Shown: positions 34,866 to 43,213 of the stretch, piece after piece
Position numbering within the stretch: position 1 is the first letter of the stretch
Layout of the letters: each line of letters starts with the position of its first letter
Assembly: GCA_016704425.1 (NCBI GenBank)
Contig: JADJAC010000011.1
Location: forward strand, 496,001-560,000
Direction: 5' to 3'
DNA: 64,000 bases
DNA from: Sphingomonadales bacterium
Lineage (GTDB): Bacteria > Pseudomonadota > Alphaproteobacteria > Sphingomonadales > Sphingomonadaceae
Notes under the pieces: generated by a model
What the model saw: only the letters and a program-made list of their open reading frames with translations
Told to the model about the DNA's origin: nothing
Database searches by the model: none
Position numbers and translations under genes: made by a program

Positions 34866-35655
34866 GCTTGCGTCGCGCGAGGATGTCCTCTGCAAGGCTG
34901 TGGTCGGACGGTTTGTCGACATCGATTGCCGCCTCCGCATCCTTGAGCGGCACGAGCCTTGCAACCAGCCCAAGCCGCTTGCCCGCGATCCGCAGTGCAT
35001 CGCCCAGTCCGATCGTCCGGGTCAGCGCGCGGAATGCCAGCCAGGGTCCGAAATGGAGGAACAGCTTCCACGCCTTCTTGCGGTCCTGCTCGGCTTCGGA
35101 CCAGAGTTTCAGCGCACCACGTGCCGCATCGGAATTGAGTGCAAACAGGTTCGCGCCGGACCAATGGCCGTCCGCAAATTTGAGCCAGGTTCGCTCATTG
35201 TCCGAGTAAGCGGCCCGCATGACTTGACGCTCGACCATCCCGACCGCCACATCGCAATTCCCCGCCTGTTCAAGGAAGTCCGCGACAATCGAGGGTGTCA
35301 GCAGCGGATGATCGGCGGTTGTCACAAGGACAGGCCAGGGGGCGTCCGACGTGCCCGCGACCCGCAGGACGCTCTCCGAGATCCCGGCGCTGCTGGCGAT
35401 CAGAGTTGCGGAACCCGCGTCCTCAGCAGCGCCCCGCATCGCCGCGAGATCCTGTGCCAGAACAATCGTCCGCCCGATGCCTGGCGTTGTGGAAAGCGTC
35501 CGCACGACCCGCGTCAGCATGGGTTCTCCGCCAATGGGGACGAGCGCCTTCCACTCAGTCCCGAAATGCGTGGCAAGCCGGTCCGGACCGGGCCTTTGAC
35601 CCGCAAGAACGATTGCCGTCCAGGTCTTGCCGCTGCCGTCGCCTTCGGGGGTCAT
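34858..35655 (-). CDS. MobA-like NTP transferase
   Basis: A 265-residue nucleotidyltransferase of the GT-A fold. The N-terminal signature TAIVLAGQRPGPDRLA, the Lys in EWKALVPIGGEPML, and VLVTTADHPLLTP (metal-binding Asp) are those of MobA-like and sugar/alcohol-phosphate nucleotidyltransferases. The C-terminal third is helical and Arg/Lys-rich. The start at 35655 gives the family's normal N-terminus; 48 more codons are open upstream. Probable role: activating a phosphorylated head group or sugar for the flippase-containing pathway around it. Substrate unknown. Confidence 0.75.
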   Translation of the reverse strand: MTPEGDGSGKTWTAIVLAGQRPGPDRLATHFGTEWKALVPIGGEPMLTRVVRTLSTTPGIGRTIVLAQDLAAMRGAAEDAGSATLIASSAGISESVLRVAGTSDAPWPVLVTTADHPLLTPSIVADFLEQAGNCDVAVGMVERQVMRAAYSDNERTWLKFADGHWSGANLFALNSDAARGALKLWSEAEQDRKKAWKLFLHFGPWLAFRALTRTIGLGDALRIAGKRLGLVARLVPLKDAEAAIDVDKPSDHSLAEDILARRKPR

Positions 35656-35707
35656 GAATTGGATTGCCTGCTGCTTGAATGAACGGACCGGGATCCGCGA
35701 CCATCGC

Positions 35708-36517
35708 CTAATGCAATGCCAATGCAAGACTTTGCAAGCGCTGCCGGATTTCTGGCTGCAGCGAAAAGCGATCGCGATGATAGTCGAGACGTCCGTCAAG
35801 ATACGCAGACATCAGCGTGTCGTGGAAATTTCCCATCAGTCCGTTGACCGTCGCAAGGAAGGCCGCGACGCTTTTGCTGTTTGAGCCCGGGTAAAGCGTC
35901 GTCAGGGTCGCGAAACCGGCACGTGCGCGACTGACGATTTTCCGTGTGTCGTGGAAGGATTTGGCGGTGACCTTCTCTTCCTCGAGAAAGCGGAAGATGT
36001 CATCCGCCTGCTGTGCGAGGTTGCGGCGAAAACTGTCGGCTGTCGCTGCGCGAAAACGGGCAGTCTCGCGCACGGCAAGTCCAAATGGCAAAGGGTGAAG
36101 CAAGGCGCGCAGCAACGCGGCATTGCGCCGCGCAGAAGCCTGTTTTCCGTTTTTGAATGCATCCTGCAGATTGCCCATCACGCTGGTGATTGCATCGATA
36201 GCGGGGGGATAGCGGTGGCGAGCGCCAAAGGTCGCGAATGCGAAGCGCAAATGCTTGAACCGTGCCCGCTCGTGCTTGAACCGCAGCTGGTCGCCCGGAG
36301 TGATTTCTCCGGTCTTGATCAGCGTCCGCGCCATTTGCACAAGTGCGTTTCGTTCCAGGCTCGTCTGCCACAATATACGAGACGCGTCGAAGCAGCGCGC
36401 AAGCTGATCCTGTGTGAAATGGAAATCGATCGCTTCCGGAAGGCGCGCCGCCAGATCAATCCGGTCATTTCTCAAGATTTCCGTAAAGAGCGCAGAAGCC
36501 GAACGGTCATAGGTCAT
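35708..36517 (-). CDS. All-helical CHAD-like protein
   Basis: A 269-residue helical protein. The C-terminal part has spaced His/Arg/Lys residues in the pattern of CHAD (conserved histidine alpha-helical) domains: SFHDTRKIVSRARAGFATL, then GLMGNFHDTLMSAYLDGRLD; an LQDAFKNGKQASARRNAALL segment lies in the middle. CHAD domains bind polyphosphate. The match is to the general pattern only and could be wrong. The start at 36517 has GGAG 5 bases upstream. It lies upstream of the NTP transferase on the same strand. Confidence 0.55.
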   Translation of the reverse strand: MTYDRSASALFTEILRNDRIDLAARLPEAIDFHFTQDQLARCFDASRILWQTSLERNALVQMARTLIKTGEITPGDQLRFKHERARFKHLRFAFATFGARHRYPPAIDAITSVMGNLQDAFKNGKQASARRNAALLRALLHPLPFGLAVRETARFRAATADSFRRNLAQQADDIFRFLEEEKVTAKSFHDTRKIVSRARAGFATLTTLYPGSNSKSVAAFLATVNGLMGNFHDTLMSAYLDGRLDYHRDRFSLQPEIRQRLQSLALALH

Positions 36518-36798
36518 CCTTGCTTGCTCCGGGCTATAGTGTCGCGGCGCCCGGGGTCGGGAATTTTGCGAAACAGACGAACAACTACACACCCAGAATG
36601 AGCTGCGGATGCAGTTCGTCGGTGTTTCTGAAAAATATCGTAACTTGCGGTTTTAAGATCGAAAAATTCGAATCCCGCGCCACGTTTCTGCCCCAAAACG
36701 GCGAAATACGACCCGGTGTCCGGCACGTTCCGGGCGTGTTGAGAGTTTGTGGTCCTCTATGGTCTTTGGCGTATCAACGGCGCGCGAAATGCGTCGCC

Positions 36799-37611
36799 AT
36801 GTCTGATCTTGCTCCCCTGATTGCCGTTGTCGGCGCGGACGGTTCCGGCAAGACGACGGTCAGTTCGGCCGTCATCGGATTTGTCCGATGTTACGGAGAG
36901 GCTGAGACGGCTCATCTTGGCCTCAGGTCAGGCGACCTCGGGCGGGCAATCCGGCAAATGCCGCTGGTTGGTGCCTGGCTCGACAGGAAGATTCACAGCC
37001 GTGCTGCGCAAGCACGGAACATGGCTGGCCGCATTCCCGGACCGCTTACCGCGCTCGTGATTTTCGGCTTTTCGCAGCTTCGCCTGCTGCGATTCAAGCG
37101 CATGATGCGGCTGCGACGCGCCGGAAAGATTATCGTTACCGATCGTTATCCGCAGATCGATGTGCCGGGCTTTTACGACGGCCCCGGCCTTTCAGCCGCA
37201 CGGGCGTCGGGATGGTTCACGCGCTGGCTGGCGCTGCATGAGTTCCGGCAATATCAATGGATGGCCAGCTTTCGGCCCAGCCTTGTCATCCGGCTGAATG
37301 TTGACCTGGAGACGGCCTTTGCCCGCAAGCCCGATCACCGGTATGAATCGCTGAGGCAAAAGGTCGAAGCGACGCCGCGAATGCACTTCGGCGGCGCGCC
37401 GATTTTCGATTTCGACAGCAATACCCCTCTTGACGTGCTGCTCGCAGATGTGAGGGCCGTGATCGCGGACCGGCTCGAGACGTTTGGCTTCGTCTCTGCA
37501 GCGGGCGCCGCGGTGCAGCGAAACGGCCAGCCCTGGTTCCGAGACCACGGCCCTTCAAATTTGGCTGGACATGGAAACTTGCCGGTAGGCGCAGCGAAAA
37601 AAACCGCGTAG
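36799..37611 (+). CDS. P-loop kinase of thymidylate-kinase type (paralogue 1)
   Basis: A 270-residue protein with a P-loop at 12-20 (GADGSGKTT), LGLRSGDLGRAIRQMPLVG, and a DRYPQIDVPGFYDGPGLSAA segment that fits the DRY/DRF loop of thymidylate kinases. It is clearly related to the protein at 38389-39075, and the two flank a methyltransferase-like gene. The extra C-terminal 40 residues are unlike the partner. Residues for a real dTMP site are not evident, so it may phosphorylate a lipid or sugar. ATG 36799 is chosen because both paralogues then align from residue 1. Confidence 0.7.
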   Translation: MSDLAPLIAVVGADGSGKTTVSSAVIGFVRCYGEAETAHLGLRSGDLGRAIRQMPLVGAWLDRKIHSRAAQARNMAGRIPGPLTALVIFGFSQLRLLRFKRMMRLRRAGKIIVTDRYPQIDVPGFYDGPGLSAARASGWFTRWLALHEFRQYQWMASFRPSLVIRLNVDLETAFARKPDHRYESLRQKVEATPRMHFGGAPIFDFDSNTPLDVLLADVRAVIADRLETFGFVSAAGAAVQRNGQPWFRDHGPSNLAGHGNLPVGAAKKTA

Positions 37612-37648
37612 GGGGACGCACGGGAAAAGCGTCAGGGCAAATCTGAAT

Positions 37649-38389
37649 ATGTATCAAGACGAATTGGCAAGGGCCGGCAAGCGCCTGTTTTTCATTCGCG
37701 GCACCTATATCTACACGATTATTGCGATCTCCACATTGATTGCGTGGTGCACACGTGATGTCGGGCCGTTCGGCGATGTCGCATCTGATTGTGTCTGGTT
37801 CTGGATTTCGCTCGGGATTGCAAGCGCTGGTGCGCTGGTGCGTGTGTTCACGTCCGGCTTTGCGGCGCTTGGCACTTCAGGACGTGCAAAGGTCGCGGCC
37901 GAAGCAAGCGAACTCAATACGACCGGACCTTATTCTCTGGTTCGGAACCCGCTTTATCTTGGCCGCATCCTGAACTTCACTGGCCTTGCGATGCTTTCTG
38001 GAAGCTGGGTGTTCGGTGCGATCGTCTTCCTTCTGGCGATCCTCGTCTATGAACGCATATCGGTCTATGAAGAGGAATTCCTGCGCGGCAAGTTTGGGGC
38101 GGCGCACACGGCATGGGCAAAGGATGTGCCTGCGCTCTTTCCGCGATTCTCCGGCTGGGTTAAGCCAAAATATCCGTTCTGGTGGAAACGCATGATCTGG
38201 CGCGAGCAGAACAAGCTGTTCCTGCTCGTCACGACCGTGTTCCTGACCTGGTTTGCGCGCCTCGATTTTGATATTGCCGCGATTGGCGAAACTCAGTGGA
38301 CATGGGTTCATGCCTATGCCGCTTTGGTCGTGGTCCGGTTTGCGATTGGCGGGCTCAAGATGATCGGCTTTTTCAAAGAATTGAGCTGA
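37649..38389 (+). CDS. Isoprenylcysteine/phospholipid methyltransferase-like membrane protein
   Basis: A 246-residue integral membrane protein of the ICMT/PEMT superfamily. The diagnostic region is NTTGPYSLVRNPLYLGRIL (cofactor-binding 'GPY-x-RNPLY-G') followed by a helix and VYEEEFLRGKFGAAHTAWAK. Known members methylate prenylated cysteines, phosphatidylethanolamine or other lipid head groups using SAM. Helices at about 20-34, 48-66, 108-130 and two near the C-terminus. Its TGA overlaps the ATG of the second kinase (TGATG), so translation is coupled. Confidence 0.8.
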   Translation: MYQDELARAGKRLFFIRGTYIYTIIAISTLIAWCTRDVGPFGDVASDCVWFWISLGIASAGALVRVFTSGFAALGTSGRAKVAAEASELNTTGPYSLVRNPLYLGRILNFTGLAMLSGSWVFGAIVFLLAILVYERISVYEEEFLRGKFGAAHTAWAKDVPALFPRFSGWVKPKYPFWWKRMIWREQNKLFLLVTTVFLTWFARLDFDIAAIGETQWTWVHAYAALVVVRFAIGGLKMIGFFKELS

Positions 38390-39075
38390 TGGCCGAACTG
38401 GCGCCGTTGATTGCCGTTATCGGGTGCGACGGATCGGGCAAGTCCACCCTGTCGTCCGATCTGCTCGAATGGATTCGTCTCCGCTATGGTCCGGCGGAAA
38501 CCCATTATCTCGGCCTGCGTTCCGGGCAGCTTGGCAACAGGATCAAGGCAGTGCCACTGGTTGGGCCAGTGTTCGAACGCTATCTATCGAAACGCGCCGG
38601 GCAGGCGCGCACCCGAGGCGGAAAGATTCCGGGACTGGCAACAGCGCTTGTGATTTACGCCTTCTCATTGCTGCGACGGCACCGCTTCCGGAAAGTCTTG
38701 GGTCTGCGTCGCCATGGCTTCATCGTCGTGACGGACCGATATCCGCAAGTCGATGTACCGGGCTTTTACGATGGACCGGGTCTTTCCGCCGCACAGCCCG
38801 GCGGACGGATCGTCGCAGCCCTCGCGGCCCGCGAACGTGCGATCTACGAATGGATGGCATCATATGTACCGGACCTTGTCATTCGTTTGAACGTCGATGT
38901 TGAAACAGCGCTGGTCCGAAAGCCCGATCACGGCGTCGATCTCCTGAAGGCCAAAGTGGCCGTCACGCCGTTTCTCAAGTTCAATGGCGCGCGGATTATC
39001 GATCTTGATGCGACCATGCCCTATGCCGAGGAACTGGCGGCCGCCCAAAAGGCCGTGGCCGACGTGCTGGGCTAA
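38389..39075 (+). CDS. P-loop kinase of thymidylate-kinase type (paralogue 2)
   Basis: A 228-residue protein with a P-loop at 12-20 (GCDGSGKST), YLGLRSGQLGNRIKAVPLVG and DRYPQVDVPGFYDGPGLSAA, aligned almost without gaps to the protein at 36799-37611. Other shared blocks are PDLVIRLNVDVETALVRKPDH and YEWMASY. It starts one base inside the stop of the ICMT-like gene. The pair arose by duplication; whether they act on successive substrates or as a heterodimer is not known. Confidence 0.72.
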   Translation: MAELAPLIAVIGCDGSGKSTLSSDLLEWIRLRYGPAETHYLGLRSGQLGNRIKAVPLVGPVFERYLSKRAGQARTRGGKIPGLATALVIYAFSLLRRHRFRKVLGLRRHGFIVVTDRYPQVDVPGFYDGPGLSAAQPGGRIVAALAARERAIYEWMASYVPDLVIRLNVDVETALVRKPDHGVDLLKAKVAVTPFLKFNGARIIDLDATMPYAEELAAAQKAVADVLG

Positions 39076-39109
39076 GCCATGATGGCTCCTGGATAGGGTC
39101 AGGGGCCCC

Positions 39110-39140
39110 GTCCCGACATTCGCGCGAAGGCGGGAACGAC
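39110..39140. repeat. REP-like palindrome
   Basis: TCCCG / CGGGA arms around TTCGCGCGAA (itself palindromic), continuing into AACGAC. It resembles the dispersed 'cgtcattcccgcgaaggcgg' type repeat common in sphingomonad genomes. It lies just after the second kinase gene and before hsp20. Confidence 0.55.
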
Positions 39141-39243
39141 ACAGCGGGTTCAATGCAACTTCATCCCGCTCAAGCCACTGACTCACTGTGTCTTTCCGTT
39201 CCCGGCTCGGCGCGTCGGCTTCAAAAAATTTTACATAACAAAT

Positions 39244-39269
39244 CTTGTTTTTGGATTCTGGCTTCCTAA
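39244..39269 (+). promoter_or_regulatory. Sigma-32-like promoter candidate for hsp20
   Basis: CTTG followed after 17 bases by CCTAAT, close to the alphaproteobacterial heat-shock pattern (CTTGAAA / CCCCAT-type). It lies in an AT-rich patch about 85 bases upstream of the hsp20 ATG. Tentative. Confidence 0.4.
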
Positions 39270-39306
39270 TTCTGCTTGACCGGGCGCCTTTTGGGCTCGG
39301 GGAATG

Positions 39307-39351
39307 GCGGCGTGGCCGCATGATGAGTGTTGCTTTGAAAGGACATTTGAC
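39307..39351 (+). promoter_or_regulatory. ROSE-type RNA thermometer candidate
   Basis: The hsp20 leader has a GCGGC/GCCGC hairpin (39307-39319), then TGTTGCTTTGAAAGGACA (39328-39345). In the latter, TTGCT can pair imperfectly with the AAGGA Shine-Dalgarno element. This is the arrangement of ROSE thermometers, where an unstable U-U/G-G containing stem masks the RBS at low temperature. Confidence 0.6.
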
Positions 39352-39828
39352 ATGAGAACTGTATTTGATTTTTCTCCCTATCGCCGCTCGACCGTGGGGT
39401 TCGACCGGCTGTTTGATACGCTGGAAGCTGCTGCGCGCGGCGACACCGGTGGGACGAATTATCCGCCGTATGACATCGAACGTACTGGCGAGGATGCCTA
39501 TCGCATCACGCTTGCCATTGCCGGGTTCGCCGAAGACGAGATCGAGCTCACTGCCCAGCAGAACCTCCTGGTCGTTGCGGGCAAGAAGGCCGAGGTCGTG
39601 GCGAATGACGATGACCATCGCTACCTGCATCGCGGTATTGCCAACCGGGCCTTCGAGCGGCGCTTCCAGCTTGCCGATCATGTCCGCGTCACGGGCGCTG
39701 CCTTGACCAACGGGCTGCTTGCGATCGAACTGGTGCGCGAGGTCCCCGAAGCGATGAAACCCCGCAAGATTGCAATTGGCGGTGCGACGCTGACGGCAAT
39801 TGAAGGGGAGGGCCGAAAGGCTGCTTAA
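39352..39828 (+). CDS. Small heat-shock protein Hsp20
   Basis: A 158-residue IbpA-type ATP-independent chaperone that holds unfolding proteins. The N-terminus MRTVFDFSPYRRSTVGFDRLFD is that of alphaproteobacterial class A small heat-shock proteins. The alpha-crystallin domain (about 38-138) has PPYDIERTGEDAYRITLAIA, and the C-terminal part has LANGLLAIEL-like TNGLLAIELVREVPE and a KPRKIAI anchor motif. The GAAAGGA RBS lies within a ROSE-like leader, so heat probably controls translation. Confidence 0.95.
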   Translation: MRTVFDFSPYRRSTVGFDRLFDTLEAAARGDTGGTNYPPYDIERTGEDAYRITLAIAGFAEDEIELTAQQNLLVVAGKKAEVVANDDDHRYLHRGIANRAFERRFQLADHVRVTGAALTNGLLAIELVREVPEAMKPRKIAIGGATLTAIEGEGRKAA

Positions 39829-39874
39829 CCTTCGTCACTAGGGGCGTTAAGGACAGGCGCAGAAGGGGATTCCC

Positions 39875-41023
39875 ATGCGCCTGTCCGACTGCCACAATCT
39901 TGACGATTTCAGAACATTGGCCCGGAGACGCCTCCCCGGGCCGGTGTTTCATTATATCGACGGCGCTGCCGATGACGAGATAACCCGCAAGCGCAATCGT
40001 GAAGCATACAATGCCTGCGATCTGGTCCCGAATGTCCTCGCCGGGGTCGAGACCATCGACATGTCCGTGACTGTTCTCGGGCGCAAGCTCGACCTGCCCT
40101 TCTTCCTGTCACCCACCGCCCTGCAGCGCATGTTCCATCGCGATGGAGAGGCAGCGGTCGGCGCTGTTGCGCAGGAGAATGGAACCTATTTCGGCATCTC
40201 TTCGCTCGCCACGATCAGCATCGAAGACATTGCCCGGACGGTTTCGGCGCCAAAGATGTTCCAGCTCTATGTGCACAAGGACAAGGGGTTGAACTCCGCC
40301 TTGATCGAGCGGTGCAAGGCCGCCCGCTTCGATGCCCTTACGCTTACGGTCGATACAATTGTTGGCGGTCGCCGCGAACGCGATTTGCGCACGGGCTTCA
40401 CGTCTCCGGTCCGCCTGACCATCCCGAGCATGCTCAGCTATGCCTTCAAGCCCGGCTGGGCTTTCAACTATTTCCTGCGCACCAAATTCGAACTGGCCAA
40501 TCTCAAGGACCATTACAGCGAGGGCTCAAAGGAGCCGATCTCCATCGGCAACTATTTCGACACTGTGCTCGACCGCTCGATGGACTGGAAGACCGCCGAG
40601 AAAATCCGCGCCGACTGGGGCGGCGAATTCTGCCTGAAGGGCGTGATGTCCGTCGGCGATGCACGCAAGGCGGTCGACATCGGGGCTACGGCAATCATGG
40701 TTTCGAACCACGGCGGTCGGCAGCTTGATGGCAGCCGCGCACCGTTCGACCAGCTGGCCGAAATTGTCGATGCAGTCGGCGACAAGATCGACGTGATTTG
40801 CGATGGCGGCATCATGCGGGGCACGCACGTCCTCAAGGCGCTCAGCGTCGGTGCAAAGGCCTGTTCGGGTGGCCGCCTCTATCTCTATGCTCTGGCAGCG
40901 GCGGGCCAGCCGGGCGTTTCCCGGGCAGTGCGACTGCTTCGCGAAGAGGTGGAGCGCGACATGCGGCTCATGGGGATCCGATCCGTTGACCAACTGTCGC
41001 GCGAGAACTTGCGCTGGCGCTAG
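39875..41023 (+). CDS. lldD: FMN-dependent alpha-hydroxy-acid dehydrogenase (L-lactate type)
   Basis: A 382-residue flavoenzyme that oxidises L-lactate or a related 2-hydroxy acid, passing electrons to the quinone pool. FMN and active-site segments: FHYIDGAADDE, LSPTALQRMFH, SLATISIEDIA, FQLYVHKDKG, LTVDTIVGGRRERD, and the catalytic His in VSNHGGRQLDGSRAP, followed by VICDGGIMRGTHVLKAL. Length is normal. The lactate assignment is by family; glycolate or mandelate cannot be excluded. An AAGGGGA element precedes the ATG. Confidence 0.9.
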   Translation: MRLSDCHNLDDFRTLARRRLPGPVFHYIDGAADDEITRKRNREAYNACDLVPNVLAGVETIDMSVTVLGRKLDLPFFLSPTALQRMFHRDGEAAVGAVAQENGTYFGISSLATISIEDIARTVSAPKMFQLYVHKDKGLNSALIERCKAARFDALTLTVDTIVGGRRERDLRTGFTSPVRLTIPSMLSYAFKPGWAFNYFLRTKFELANLKDHYSEGSKEPISIGNYFDTVLDRSMDWKTAEKIRADWGGEFCLKGVMSVGDARKAVDIGATAIMVSNHGGRQLDGSRAPFDQLAEIVDAVGDKIDVICDGGIMRGTHVLKALSVGAKACSGGRLYLYALAAAGQPGVSRAVRLLREEVERDMRLMGIRSVDQLSRENLRWR

Positions 41024-41026
41024 AGC

Positions 41027-41983
41027 CTACTGAGGCTTGCAGTACCGCTCGCGTTCGTCCGGCGCGGCGCGGAGCCGTGTCTCAAGATAATAGGCAATCA
41101 GGCTATCGGTGTTTTTTCCGGCTGGAATGAAGGCTGAAGCGTCGCGCCTCCAACCTGCGATGCAGGCCGCATTGGCGGCATCACTTGCTGCGCAATCGAG
41201 CAGATTGGTGAAGGCTCGTTTCCATTTGAGGAACTGCGGCTTGTTCATGGGTGCTCCGTGACCGGGAACCAGGATTCGGAAGTTTCGGGCTGCGATGCTG
41301 TCGAGTGCCTTGCGCCATCCTTCGGGGCAAGCCGTATCCAGGTACGGTGCGGCGGCAACCACAAGGTCGCCTGCAATCAGGACACGGGATCGGCGGTCGT
41401 AAAGCCAAACGTCTCCCTCTGTCGCAGCAAATGGTGCAAGATTCAGTTCGAGCTTTCGGCCCGCAATTCCTGTTGAAGTGCGGCCTGTGACAGGGATCGA
41501 GGGGCGAAGCGCCCCGGGATTGTCGATTGCAGCCATGTCCAGCGCTATGTCTTCGGCCATTTCAGGGGATGCCTTGCCTGAGCGCAGATAGGCTTCGGCA
41601 TCGGCACGGCTGGTTCGCAAGAAGCCGCCCAGTGCCCCGTCCACAGCATTGCTCGCATAGAGCGGCGCTATCGGAAAGGCGGCGCGAATTTCCTCATTCC
41701 CGCCGCTGTGATCAAGATGCCAATGGGTGTTGATGATGGCGGCGATTGGCTTGCCACGAAGCCGCGCTGCGATGAGAATCGCGTCCTGATGCGCCCTGTG
41801 GCGCCCGGTGTCGACGAGGATCAATCCTTGGGGAGCATTGATCAGGATGGAATTGCCGTCCGGTTGTCGATCGGCTGAATTGGATCCCGGCACCAGGCTC
41901 ATGCCTGCAGCGACGTCAATCGGATCGGCATGCGCAGCGCTCGCAACCAGAACCCCAACGGCGACAACCAGATGCTTGAACAT
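41027..41983 (-). CDS. Secreted metallo-beta-lactamase-fold hydrolase
   Basis: A 318-residue exported protein with signal peptide to about residue 19 (ASAAHADP). MBL-fold zinc site: HWHLDHSGG, with further ligands in LIAGDLVV and LVPGHGAP. The C-terminal 60 residues contain paired cysteines (LLDCAASDAANAACIAG and the terminal RYCKPQ). The family includes quinoprotein-relay and SoxH-like proteins as well as hydrolases, so the substrate is open. Its stop is 3 bases from that of the convergent lactate dehydrogenase gene. Confidence 0.85.
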   Translation of the reverse strand: MFKHLVVAVGVLVASAAHADPIDVAAGMSLVPGSNSADRQPDGNSILINAPQGLILVDTGRHRAHQDAILIAARLRGKPIAAIINTHWHLDHSGGNEEIRAAFPIAPLYASNAVDGALGGFLRTSRADAEAYLRSGKASPEMAEDIALDMAAIDNPGALRPSIPVTGRTSTGIAGRKLELNLAPFAATEGDVWLYDRRSRVLIAGDLVVAAAPYLDTACPEGWRKALDSIAARNFRILVPGHGAPMNKPQFLKWKRAFTNLLDCAASDAANAACIAGWRRDASAFIPAGKNTDSLIAYYLETRLRAAPDERERYCKPQ

Positions 41984-42183
41984 GCCTCGTCATCATCAAG
42001 CGTTTGTCAGGATGCAATCGACCAACGATGAACCTGCAATCCGCATCGACAGGTGAATTGATCGTGTTGCCTTGGAGCGACAGCCGGTGTCAGTGCAGCG
42101 GCGATCCGTTTCCGCAGGTTCTGCCAAGGTTCATCTTGGCCATGTCATTGAGCATTGGTCAGAGCAACACAAAGGGTAACATT

Positions 42184-42483
42184 ATGATACGCAAGTTTCT
42201 TACACTTTCTACGATGATGGCAATTGCCGCGTCTGCACTTGTTGTGCCTACTGTGTCGGCGTCTGCCAGGGATCACCAGTATCGCGAATGGCGCGGCAAG
42301 GATGGCCGTACCTATTGCCGCAAGTCTGACGGAACAGTCGGTTTGGTCGTCGGCGCTGCGGGCGGCGCACTTGTCGGACGTGCAATCGATACGCGCGGAG
42401 AACGCGCTACGGGCACTATCCTCGGTGCGGCTGCCGGCGCATTGATTGGTCGCGAAGTCGCCAGCAAGCGTCGCTGCCGTTGA
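42184..42483 (+). CDS. Glycine-zipper 2TM domain protein
   Basis: A 99-residue envelope protein: a signal peptide (MIRKFLTLSTMMAIAASALV), a short aromatic/charged segment with one Cys (GRTYCRKSDG), then the glycine-zipper pair (VGLVVGAAGGALVGRAIDTRG and GTILGAAAGALIGREV) and a basic RRCR end. Such proteins (17 kDa antigen/SlyB-like) insert in or associate with the outer membrane; their role is structural and poorly known. AAAGGG precedes the ATG at 42184. A perfect 9-bp hairpin follows. Confidence 0.85.
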   Translation: MIRKFLTLSTMMAIAASALVVPTVSASARDHQYREWRGKDGRTYCRKSDGTVGLVVGAAGGALVGRAIDTRGERATGTILGAAAGALIGREVASKRRCR

Positions 42484-42504
42484 CGGAATTGCTGCCGTCA
42501 AGCG

Positions 42505-42528
42505 CACGGTTCCTTAACCGGAACCGTG
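42505..42528 (+). terminator. Hairpin after the glycine-zipper gene
   Basis: Perfect 9-bp stem CACGGTTCC / GGAACCGTG with a TTAACC loop. No U-tract. It ends 6 bases before the next start codon. Confidence 0.6.
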
Positions 42529-42534
42529 TAGCAA

Positions 42535-42747
42535 ATGGTCATGCTTCCGTTTTTCCGCTACTCTTGGATTTTCCGTAGCCGCTGGATGGCGCTGCTCTGG
42601 GCAGCCGGAATCTGCTGGATGGCCGTCGAATGGGTTGGTCCCGAACCGCAGGACGGCAACTTCGCAACGGTGGCAACAGATGCAACTGGCGCCCAGATTT
42701 CACCCGACGATGTGAAGCGGATCGAGGACGGCCTTAAGAACTTTTAG
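42535..42747 (+). CDS. Small single-pass membrane protein, unknown function
   Basis: A 70-residue protein: a short N-terminus, one Trp-rich hydrophobic helix (about 18-35, WMALLWAAGICWMAVEWV) and an acidic soluble tail (SPDDVKRIEDGLKNF). The ATG lies only 6 bases after a hairpin and has no clear RBS; ATG 42541 is an alternative. The frame is supported by its helix and polar tail only. Convergent with exbD. Function unknown. Confidence 0.5.
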   Translation: MVMLPFFRYSWIFRSRWMALLWAAGICWMAVEWVGPEPQDGNFATVATDATGAQISPDDVKRIEDGLKNF

Positions 42748-42787
42748 TACCGACTAGACCCGCTCGAAAAGCTCGAAACAGCGGCGA

Positions 42788-43201
42788 TCAAAAGGTGGTG
42801 GGATTTCCTGCAAATGAGATCTTTGTAATTCCGGCGGCTTTGACCATGACCATGGCCTCGTCGAAGCGCTCATAGGGAGCATCCTTGTCGGTCGTGATGC
42901 TGAGCAAATCGGGGTCTGGCTTGGTTTTCATTTTGATCAGCTGAGATTGAAGCGCTGCGGCACTGATCGACTCACTATTCCAAAGGTAAAGTCCCTTTGA
43001 TGTAATCCCGAGCTGATTCGATACTGGCGGCTCTCCCGACTGCGAGGCGCTGGGCAAATCGATTGCAACCTTGTGTGTGGGGCGAGGTAGGGCAATGATC
43101 AGCATGACGATCATCACCAACATGACGTCAATCATTGGCGTTGTGTTGATTGTGCTGATCGGTTCTTCATTGACTGCTGCAAATCTTAGCTTCGCCATCA
43201 C
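42788..43201 (-). CDS. exbD: ExbD/TolR-family biopolymer transporter
   Basis: A 137-residue inner membrane protein of the ExbB-ExbD-TonB energy-transducing complex. A short cytoplasmic N-terminus is followed by one helix (about 24-42) carrying the proton-coupling Asp25 (TPMIDVMLVMIVML), then a periplasmic domain ending in AAGITKISFAGNP. GAGGAGG lies 5 bases before the ATG. Neither exbB nor tonB is adjacent. A near-consensus promoter overlapped by a palindrome lies directly upstream. Named by family; TolR function is possible. Confidence 0.85.
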   Translation of the reverse strand: MMAKLRFAAVNEEPISTINTTPMIDVMLVMIVMLIIALPRPTHKVAIDLPSASQSGEPPVSNQLGITSKGLYLWNSESISAAALQSQLIKMKTKPDPDLLSITTDKDAPYERFDEAMVMVKAAGITKISFAGNPTTF

Positions 43202-43213
43202 TGCCTCCTCAAT

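Noticed and set aside
36655..36700. TTCGAATCC-like sequence suggesting a tRNA T-loop
   Set aside because: No flanking stem, acceptor or anticodon arms can be formed.
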